Source: Elysia chlorotica
Lineage: Eukaryota > Mollusca > Gastropoda > Plakobranchidae
Assembly (NCBI GenBank): GCA_003991915.1
Contig: RQTK01000023.1
Coordinates: 986,611-1,050,610, forward strand
Direction: 5' to 3'
Length of the DNA stretch: 64,000 bases
Position numbers and translations under genes: made by a program. The number at the start of each line of letters is the position of its first letter. The first letter of the stretch is position 1. This document shows positions 54,466-64,000 of the stretch, piece by piece. The notes under the pieces were generated by a model that had not been told where the DNA came from, made no database searches, and saw nothing but the letters and a program-made list of their open reading frames with translations.

Positions 54466-54502
54466 CCCAGAGTTCCTAATCTTTATGAAGTAATCTAGAA
54501 AC
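54466..54502 (-). other. ATM: 5' UTR part of ATM exon 1
   Basis: Short stretch between the TTGCTCAG acceptor and the start codon. It implies an upstream non-coding exon that I could not place in 54503-64000. Confidence 0.7.
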
Positions 54503-55079
54503 CTGAGCAAAACAAAAATTGTTTGTTATCTAAAATGATCTACCTTGATAAACGCAGAACTTACCTAAACTAGTAGATAGCTACGGAGGGAAAAGATTCT
54601 AAATCTTTTCAAATTTTTTTTTATTAAAAATGTCAAATGAAAAGCTTTTTGATGTTTACACAATTACAGTTTACATCTAAATCACTAAAAGACACTTAAA
54701 TCATAAAATGCAATAGATAGATAAATATATATATTTATACTAATTACATCATCAAATGATCAATGTGAAAAATATACAATGGTTTGGAGCCTCATGTCAA
54801 GCTTTTTTTTTTAAATCATTTCCTCGTCACATCTTTTTTACCATATTTTGCCAGTTTTAAATCTGATTATTATTAAAAAGGGATATCTAGTTTTTAACCC
54901 GTGTTGTGCTAAGAAGTCCACTCGAACAGACAGATGGCCAGTGTGGGACTGACACAGGAGGTGAATGAGTGTGAAAAAATGAAATGTGGCAGTAGTGCTC
55001 ACCTGGTAAAAGGCTGGTTAACTGATCCTCTTAGTAGTACGCTAACATCGCAGATATTTTTTTATTATTTTTAGATCTA

Positions 55080-55390
55080 GTTTTTAAATGTCAGTAAAAC
55101 GAAAGAAATGATTGTCGATTTCAAGAAGAAGAAAACACCAATGTCTACCCTCTTTATAAAAGGCATGGAGGTTGAGCAAGTACTTGGTGTCACCCGAGAC
55201 AGTAAATTAAATTGGAACCCTCATACCATTGTTCTTTTGAAACGGTTAAATACTCATCTGTACTTTTAAAAGTAAACTCAACTCATTCCATGCCGATAAG
55301 AAAATAATGCGCCTTTTTTTATAAATCAGTCATTGAGAGTGTGACCTGTTTCGCTCTGGTCTCTTGGAGAGGAAATGCAAACGCATCAAA
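55080..55390 (+). pseudogene. CR1/Jockey-like reverse transcriptase remnant
   Basis: LNVSKTKEMIVDFKKKKTPM and EQVLGVTRDSKLNWN correspond to the region after the RT catalytic core in the same LINE type as 19370-20040. Degenerate. Confidence 0.75.
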
Positions 55391-56645
55391 TGTAAAATAT
55401 CAAAATTATCTCCAAATGTAACAAAGTTTGTAAACCCACAGAATATTTCCCCCATGTAGATATATGCTATATTTATGTAAATGTCAAAGCAAGATTGTTT
55501 CAATTTAAAAGAAGAAAATCATCCTCTTTATAGCCAGTTAAGCTTTTCTGAGCGCTCGGGGAGGCCAAGAGCCTTACAATGTAGACTTCAAAGGTACAAA
55601 ATTTCGTTTCTGCCTAGCGCAATTAAACTTTTGTGAAAAATGTAATACAATTTCTATTCAGACCAAGTTGCTATGCAAACTACTATTATTATTCAAATAA
55701 TAATAGTGATCATAATTTTTATTATGACTATTGTTATTATTCTTCTTATTATTATTAACAATAATATGATTTAAATAATTAATATTATTATATGCTGATA
55801 TTTGTAATAACTCGTGTCATAACAGGATAACTGTCTATACTGTTTTGTTTTGCTGCATATACGGAACATCAAATGCCTTTAAAGGACAAATAAAGTTATA
55901 CCTTATAATCTCATCTTAAAAGTTCATTAAAATTTGAATTCACTATACTTGTTTGTTTTGGCTTTTTCTTCAATATTTTTGTGTGGGGGATAAATGAGAA
56001 GCCAATTATTACTGTCAAATTTCTTGTAAATCCAGGGAATATTACTGACATCACTTCTCACTAACGTCAGTTAACTACAATACATCTAAAAAAAAAGATA
56101 TTGTGCATTTATAGTTCTTGGGTCACATGACTTTACTTCTTTTTTGTGCAGGTGATCATAATTAAACTTATTTAATTTTTAAACAGCTGTGGGTATATGT
56201 TTCAGTTCGGATCTTTTTTTTTGTTTTTTGCATGGAACAATAATTATATTCCTCCTGTGTGTCCCTTTTAAGACTGAAAGGGTCAAGCGCTTAAAACCCT
56301 TCTTCTCTTCTTCAATATTACTGCTCAATTTCAACATATTGAATATATTATTAGCAGGTTTGATTACCCGAATTGAAAGTTCTACAATGCAGAAATGGAA
56401 ATGCCAGATAAGGATTGAACCTTCGACTTACTACTCATCAAATCAAACCAGAGCGTATAGGCCTAAAGCTAGACTCAGCCACAAATTAATTGGAAGAATC
56501 CATGACTACTAGATCTAGATCTAGATTTAGTGCTGGACTTAGATCTAATCTAGAATCTAGAATCTAGATCTAGATCTAGATCTAGATTAGATCTGATTAG
56601 GTAAATACCGTATACGGTATAGAGAAATCTAGAATCTAATCTAAT

Positions 56646-56840
56646 CTAGATCTTTAGAAACCTTGTTTGGATTTGTAGTACAGACTAAAGGTACCAGTAA
56701 AGATCTCAGATGGGCGTGGCTAGTGGTAGATCTCTAGACCCATATAATTCTTGATTATTTATAAGACTTCAAAAGTGCAAGACTTCATGGCATCACTTGG
56801 TGTTTGAATACTTAAAAGGGGATCAACACCCAACACAAAC
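56646..56840. repeat. Direct duplication, copy 1 (~195 bp)
   Basis: ATCTTTAGAAACCTTGTTTG...GGGGATCAACACCCAACAC; repeated almost exactly at 57012-57207. Confidence 0.95.
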
Positions 56841-57011
56841 TTCCTAGGGGTTGTTTTACTTGATGCGCTAAAAGGTGCAGAAAAAAAATTCCGATTTTCC
56901 CCAAATTTTGCATGCCGTGTTCAACATAGATGATCTAGCTACCCACAAAATTTCTTTACTCTAGTACAACTGCTTCAAGGTCAAGCTAAGGACATAATGA
57001 ACACCCCTCGT

Positions 57012-57207
57012 AATCTAGATCTTTAGAAACCTTGTTTGGATTTGTAGTAGCAGACTAAAGGTACCAGTAAAGATCTCAGATGGGCGTGGCTAGTGGTAGA
57101 TCTCTAGACCCATATAATTCTTGATTATTTATAAGACTTCAAAAGTGCAAGACTTCATGGCATCACTTGGTGTTTGAATACTTAAAAGGGGATCAACACC
57201 CAACACC
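57012..57207. repeat. Direct duplication, copy 2 (~195 bp)
   Basis: Partner of 56646-56840, separated by about 170 bp. Confidence 0.95.
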
Positions 57208-58460
57208 CTACCTTTTGTCATTTCTTTGACTTCATTCTTGCCGCTTGTGCGCAATGAGCATAGGTGAGAAATGTGAATGGTTTCCCTTTGCTGGTTTGTT
57301 GACACTCTCAACCAAAGAGGTTCTAGATCATTGATCTCAATCTAGATCTAGAAATCTAGATCTAGGTCTAGCACAACATGAGATTGAGAACTGTCTTTAC
57401 TCGGCGAAACAAGCAGCACTAGGGTGAGTACTTGTACATTGTGTTAATGTTTCACCGATGAGTAAGAAAATTATATGGTCTACACGATATCGTGCATGAC
57501 ATTTGCAACACTTTTTCTTGTGTAAAGATATTGGTACACTTAAAGTAGGTATCCAGGCCTCTAGATTTCTAGATCTAGATCTAGATCTACAAAATAATCT
57601 ACAATCTAGATCTAGATTAGATCTAATAGGAAAAAAACGCATCATGAATTTAGATAGGATCTAAATTTAAATAGAAAAAAGTGTCTAGAATCTATATATT
57701 TATTAGAAATTTAGATCTAAATATCTAGCTTTTAACTTCTCTAGATTTTTAGATTTAGTCTCTAAGATAAGATAAAACGTTATTGTCCAATATAATTTGC
57801 TTTACTTCCATTTAATTGTCATGAAAAAAAAACTTGATGAGTTATATGATAAAGGAGTTGAAGGATACACAGGTAATGAGCACAAACTCATTAATTTTGT
57901 CTGTAGTGGATGTGTAAGAGAAAAACATAGACAAACATGCCTTTATTTATTCAATGATCAATGTAGGTTATGTGTGTCATAAAATAACTTCACAGCAGTT
58001 GGAAGAAAACTCCTCTTATAACTATAGATCTTTATCCTCCACACACATATTTTTGGCTGAGTCTAATAAACACTGTGTTCTCTAGATCTAGTATTGCAAT
58101 TAATTTACTAAAGACAGTAAATAATCTTTCTATAGACTTAAGAAACATTAGATTAGAAGAGACCGTAGCTTAATTTGGCAACGGGGACAAAAAATTGTAT
58201 ATTGTGTGTAGTAAAATGTGGATAAAAACCTGTATATTTAAATATTATTTATGCCTAGAGGCCTTGATCTAACATTGAGGCAGAGACTCTTTGCTGCTAG
58301 TAAATAACCTTATTATCTATAATCTATGTTAGCAGAGACATCAACCTTGTTTTTTGTTTTTTTTTTTACACTTTTGCCGTATCATTGGATCAAACCGTGT
58401 CATACCAAACAAAAATTCAGAGCTGTAAAACCTAGGCCAGATGGCCCTTCATAATAAATC

Positions 58461-58534
<74 letters not shown>

Positions 58535-58535
58535 C
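58461..58535. repeat. (TAG)n microsatellite
   Basis: About 25 TAG units. Confidence 0.98.
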
Positions 58536-59046
58536 AACTGCCTATTTAATTTTATTCTGTGCATAGTTAATCATTGTCCTTCTGAAAAGGCTGTCTGGAC
58601 AAAGCCTGAAAAAAAAATTAAAATGTTTAAACTACCAAGATCTGTTAATTTTAATCATATCCATTCATACACTGTATAACTCTCTGTGCTCTTGTGGATC
58701 AATCACAAAGTTATCCTATTGTAGTGGGAGATAATTTTGTATGACAATTTGACAGAATTTTCTACTCATTTTCTATCTCTGATTGTAACAGTGGTACTTA
58801 TCTTATGTCTATGTGGAGACGTATAGTTGTTAAGAAATCAATGTATCTTTGGAATTAATGTAGCTTTCTCTTTGATTGTAAGACTTCTAATTTTTCTTAT
58901 AGGCCCTACACAATATTTGTTGTTCTAGATGTGTTCAAAGACAAGATAATTATTAATTTATTTTTCATTTTGGATATATTTACTCTTCAGTAAATTATCT
59001 CTACTGAGCACTAGTTAATAACCTTAACTTTTGAAATTATTTCTAG

Positions 59047-59305
<259 letters not shown>

Positions 59306-59410
59306 GAGGAGCAGCAGTAGTGGGGTTATTCTCGTTATCGTCAGAGTTTTAGTTGTTTTAGTAGTTGGTGTAGTACTAGTAAAATGTAAAACTATGTGAA
59401 CAAGAATTAA

Positions 59411-59448
59411 GGGGGGGGGGGGGGCGGGGAGACAGAAGGAGAGAGAGA

Positions 59449-59492
<44 letters not shown>
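59411..59492. repeat. G-run followed by (GA)n
   Basis: 14-base G tract, then GACAGAAGGAGAGAGA and a GA array. Confidence 0.97.
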
Positions 59493-59496
<4 letters not shown>

Positions 59497-59745
59497 AGAA
59501 TTCACGTAAGGGTTTTTTTTTTAAGAGAAGTATTAAAAAGCCCATTAAGAACTATACAACGGTACTTATGTATCAATGACTTACTTGCAAAATGCACATT
59601 ATATTTATGATAGGATTTTTATAGAATTCACGTAAGGGAAGTTTATTTTAGAGAGGTATTAAAAAGCCCATTAAGAACTATGCAACAGTACTTATGTATC
59701 AATGACTTACTTGCAAAATGCACATCATATTTATGATAGGAATTT
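59493..59745. repeat. Two-copy tandem repeat (~128 bp unit)
   Basis: TATAGAATTCACGTAAGG through TGCACATTATATTTATGATAGG, then the same sequence again with small differences. Confidence 0.93.
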
Positions 59746-60091
59746 CGTATATTTTCAGGTTAAGAACGCCTAAAAAATCAACTATATCCTTTAAAAATAT
59801 ACATGTAAGAGTTTAAATGGTATATATATTAATCTTTTTAGTTTAACTTAGGCTAAACATTAAATCTTTTTTGTATCGAACAAGCTGCACTGACATACAT
59901 GTAGCCAGACAGAAATATTGACAGATGGGCGGATATTTGTTGCCCATAGCTCACCTGTTAAAGACATTTTCTGTCTAACCCTTAAGAGAATTGTTACTCT
60001 GCCTACCGCTGAGTTTCACTTTCGCAAATGGGATAAAGTACTAAATAATGTAGGTTCTGTTCAGGAGAGAGGCTCTAGTGGAATGGAAAGA

Positions 60092-60125
60092 GGGGGGGGG
60101 GAGAGGGAGAGAGAGAGTGGGAGAT

Positions 60126-60162
<37 letters not shown>

Positions 60163-60165
60163 ACA
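60092..60165. repeat. (GA)n-rich tract
   Basis: G-run and GA dinucleotides. Confidence 0.97.
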
Positions 60166-60497
60166 GAAGAAGAAAAGGAAGAAAGCCGGTTGACTGAGCA
60201 AAAAGTATAACATGCTATCTATGATATAGTACGACTTAAAAAAAATGGTTTTTTTTTTACCTCTTGCATCTTACAAAACCCAAGAATAACTCACATTTTA
60301 TCCCATGGCACAGGTAACGCTCTTTTCGCTTGTTTGACCTGTGTAGTGGTGAGCTCTCTTGGTATTTGCTATGGTATTGGAGATTTTCACTTGTAAGATC
60401 TTGCAGAGCATCAGATATACGATGTCAGTTTGTGTTGTTTTAGTCCACTAACAAGGTATTGCATTTAATGGTGTCGTCTTTTGTTTGTCCACATCCC

Positions 60498-60582
60498 TCT
60501 TCTTCTTCTTCTTCTTCTTCTTCTTCTTCTTCTTCTTCTTCTTCTTCTTCTTCTTCTTCTTCTTCTTCTTCTTCTTCTTCTT
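60498..60582. repeat. (TTC)n microsatellite
   Basis: About 28 TTC units followed by CCT-rich sequence; a homopurine-homopyrimidine tract able to form triplex DNA. Confidence 0.98.
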
Positions 60583-60804
60583 TTGCTCATCATCCTCCTC
60601 TTACTCACCCTCCTCCTCCTCCTCTTCTCCCCCCTCTTTCTCTCATATCCCCTCCTTCCTCTTACGCAGTATACAACTTAAGTTCTTCTTTTGAACAAAT
60701 ATGCCATTTCTGAATTAGTCCAATCTGATTTTACTCTTAACTTTTAGCTACTAGAACAAGAATTCACTCCTTATTTATTTTTTTTATTTTTTTGGTAGTG
60801 TTTC

Positions 60805-60890
60805 GGCGGGTACACGTGTACCTACGAAAGAGCTTGCTTTGGTAGGTACACGTATATCTACGGAGGAGCTTGCTTCGGTAGGTACAGCTA
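60805..60890. repeat. Two tandem stem-loop units
   Basis: ACGTGTACCTAC and GTAGGTACACGT are perfect inverted arms around GAAAGAGCTTGCTTTG. A second, diverged unit (ATCTACGGAGGAGCTTGCTTCGGTAG) follows immediately. Confidence 0.85.
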
Positions 60891-61665
60891 CACATTAGTT
60901 CAGAAATAAGCTTGGCTTGAACAATTCGAAGATTTGTATGTACGTGATCTTACTGCTTAATGTTATCTTGATTCCTCCATTTAATGAATGATGACAATTT
61001 ATTCGAAGAGATTACTCGAAATGGTATTCTCCATAGTGGGGAAGTTATTCGAAATAGTTCGAGCAGAAGCACATACAGTAGATGGTATGATTCAAACTTG
61101 GGGCAAGATCTGCAGTTGTATGTATAGCTATATCTAGATGTAGAGTGTTGTTGGGTTTTTTTTTTTGTATGACGAATTTCGAATCTATACGTTATTTTGG
61201 CCATTATAAAGTAAATGTAGCCTTAAATTATGAAATGGTTTAACCTATGGGCTTAAATGTTATGTAGGGATACATCGATTAAGCGTATGTATGTATATAA
61301 TGTAAAGTCAGAAGATATAGAGTCAGAAAACCACATATGCATAGCATCGGCCAAAGCGTAAAGACTTCTTAACTTAGCGCAATTAAATTCAAACTTAATC
61401 GCGTTGCATTATCTCGTTGATGTACACGTGCTTGAGAAGTATACGTATACATGTACTATATTCGACAGGTCTACTACAAGGTCTAGTACTAGTACCCGTT
61501 ATATTGCGGTTAACTGCTCATGAATCATGATACTGATAGGCATGTAAGATATGTGCTTTAAGTGGTGGTATTTTGCGCCAGGTATAAAAATATGCCTTCA
61601 ACTACCTTTATTTCTCAAATAATTAAAACTGTGAATTGAACGAAGGGGAAACGGGGGTTTGTGGT

Positions 61666-61666
<1 letters not shown>

Positions 61667-61730
<64 letters not shown>
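61667..61730. repeat. (GA)n microsatellite
   Basis: About 32 GA units. Confidence 0.98.
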
Positions 61731-61733
<3 letters not shown>

Positions 61734-61856
61734 AAAGTTCCAGGCTCTGTGTTAGCATTCTCTGGTCTACTCGGGCTGTCGCTACACTGGTCTACAATAA
61801 TTGTAGCATACTCGTTATCAGTGAGAAAAAAAAAAAAAGATCTAGTTCTAAACCGA

Positions 61857-61887
<31 letters not shown>

Positions 61888-62904
61888 CATTAACCACCCG
61901 GAGATGGGAACAGCACCAACAAATCTCACATTTAAACAAAAACATTTTTTTGTAAATTTAATTCTTAGTATATTCAATGTTTTTTTTTTGGTTTTTTTTA
62001 ACCGTGCTTGAAATATGCGCCTTCAATGTGAAGTGTGGCAACATTATTCCACCTGTTAATTTCTGTTTGGATATTGTGACTTCAAACTGAATGTGCATTT
62101 GGAATCAGAAGTATCAGTGACTGAGCGTATTTGCTTAGAGGCAAACCCGTAGCTTGGACAATCACGGCGAAATTCACTGGCATCGATCTAGAGCTTGAGT
62201 AGAACATCAGTTTGGACGCGGGCCTATCGCAATGGGAAGCCTAACACTAGCGTGTGGCCGTGTTCCTTCCTCGGCCTGAGATCACACTGTGCTCTGTGTC
62301 AGAGGCAACTGCAGGTTAGTACAGCACACAACTCCCTCCTTACACACAAGTAAAAAAAAACAACAACAACAACAACACATGTGTTTTCCACGGGTACAAC
62401 TTCGCTTCGGGAACGTCGGAGATGTAAAACTAAAAAGGGTTCACCTCTTTCAAAGAGTTTTACATGGGTAAATAAAACCATTTAAGAACGGACAGCTTTG
62501 TAAACAGCTCAACCCTATGTAACAGTTTTGTCTCTTTGAAGCATTATCAGAGAAATCTAAATTGTTATTGTATTGTTTATATTCTTTACTGTCACATAAG
62601 GGCTGCCATGGTGCCACGGGTTTTTTAATGTAAGTGGTTCAAAACCTTCAATTTTTTGAATAGTCGAAGTGTTTGAAATGCCGCTAGGTTATATGAAAAC
62701 TGAGACTTTTAAAATCAGAATGTTGAGCATGATGAAAACATAATTTCTATCCCGGGGTAAATCTTGGAAATGGGTAGCTTTTATGTAGAGTTACGATTGT
62801 GCTGTAAAGTTATTCAAAACAAATGGTACATTCGATTCTACGGATTTTTGTGTTATCCAATAACTGCACTTAATGGCTAACGGATGTCTGGTTGTGGCTA
62901 AAAT

Positions 62905-63038
<134 letters not shown>

Positions 63039-63899
63039 ATTTTTTAAATTAATATCAATTAGAGTTACAACGTTCTCATCGTCAATACATTTGTCGGGTG
63101 ATTTGGTGTAACACTACATTGATTATTTCCGAAGCCTTCCTGGGGATATTCCGATTTTAACGTGTTCCCTTTATGTATACGACTTTTTCTCTCTAGATTT
63201 TCATGTAAGTCAATAATTTATTCTAGATCTCAACTTCTGAATTGTGGTTTAATTGGCCAAATGTGCAATTTTTGTTTATTTTGGCAGTTTGTGGATATAG
63301 TATGAATAAATGTCGAATTAAATATGAACTCCGTGTTTCTACCAATTTTGAAATTTTTTCCAGTAGAAACTGAACCGTTCGACAGTATGGACGCAGTAAT
63401 ATCTAGCCATGATTATAATTATATTTCGCACGTTCAAACGAAGGCGACTCTGTAATGACACGCGCAGATGGAAACCAAAGACAGACGTAATTATCTTCTA
63501 GAGAATCTAGACAGTGTTGGATACAACTGCGGCGTCCCTCCAGCTGCTGCTTGGTTTGAGCAATGCTCACGACTTCCAAACCAGCAAATAACTCTTGTTA
63601 TAAAAGCCCAATGAGTATGTATTAGGTGTGTCTGACGGACAGTGATTATTGTGAAAGACTGACACTTCTCTGTTTCAAGCAGATAATTTCAAAACAAAAT
63701 GTACACGCTTACCATGAAACACACACACACACACATATACACACTAACCACACAACACAAACTCTGCGGGATACTTTATATTATTTCTGACACGCGTAGT
63801 ATTTTATTCCTCGAAGAAGGCAATCTATACTTTGAGTGCGATTTCCATGCTCCATAAATGGCGGCGTGAAATTAAATAATTATTATTGAAGCTGACATC

Positions 63900-64000
63900 A
63901 ATCTACGAGGGCAGGCTGATAAATAAGGGCCGTTTTTGAATAACTTTTTTATTTGAAGGACTACAGAAGCAAGTTACACATCAAATGAAAGCTTAGAGTC
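63900..64000 (+). mobile_element. Possible mariner-type element start, cut by window edge
   Basis: TACGAGGGCAGGCTGATAAA resembles terminal repeats of mariner-family elements common in invertebrates. Only 100 bp visible, so weak. Confidence 0.3.

Noticed and set aside
52098..52532. Frame spanning the N run
   Set aside because: Composed of ATT repeats and unknown bases.
60459..60713. Ser-, Leu- and Phe-rich frames
   Set aside because: Three frames of a TTC microsatellite.
63856..63865. AAATGGCGGC, resembling a YY1 site, as an ATM promoter mark
   Set aside because: A single 10-bp match in an AT-rich region with no linked first exon or other promoter signal.

Overview
The window is a stretch of animal (metazoan) nuclear genome. 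It is AT-rich, with about 49 short exons separated by GT-AG introns, tRNA-derived SINEs, LINE fragments, a Tigger (pogo-type) DNA transposon, a Helitron, many minisatellites and microsatellites, and one assembly gap. The repeat style (abundant TAGATC-rich simple sequence, SINEs with a conserved core, a short Helitron with a CTAG end) and the protein's similarity level suggest a mollusc, perhaps a gastropod; that is inference. The protein only proves an animal.

One gene fills the window on the minus strand: the orthologue of ATM, the PIKK-family DNA double-strand-break checkpoint kinase. I traced 49 coding exons from the start codon at 54465 (TAN motif, then the HEAT-repeat solenoid) down through the FAT domain to about position 105, where the window cuts the gene before the kinase and FATC domains. 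The exons encode about 2,770 residues. Exon phases agree at every junction but one (exon 12 to exon 13), where only a duplicated downstream copy of the splice donor restores the frame. The first coding exon starts with a splice acceptor, so at least one upstream non-coding exon and the promoter lie at higher coordinates and were not located.

Layout by coordinate: 105-12278, FAT-domain exons 49-38; 13031-31848, exons 37-21, with a tandemly duplicated exon 35 and a Tigger element nested inside an older repeat; 31888-32672, Helitron; 33146-54465, exons 20-1 with the largest exon (13) at 40501-41197; 54503-64000, upstream intron or 5' flank with no recognisable exon, rich in microsatellites and TAGATC-type sequence.

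The unusual feature is structural. At least four introns begin with a minisatellite whose repeat unit contains the end of the preceding exon plus its 5' splice site, so the gene carries tandem arrays of up to 15 near-identical splice donors. SINEs and another repeat family also end within about 10-35 bases of several donors. Together these make the 5' splice sites of this gene a hotspot for repeat growth or insertion.
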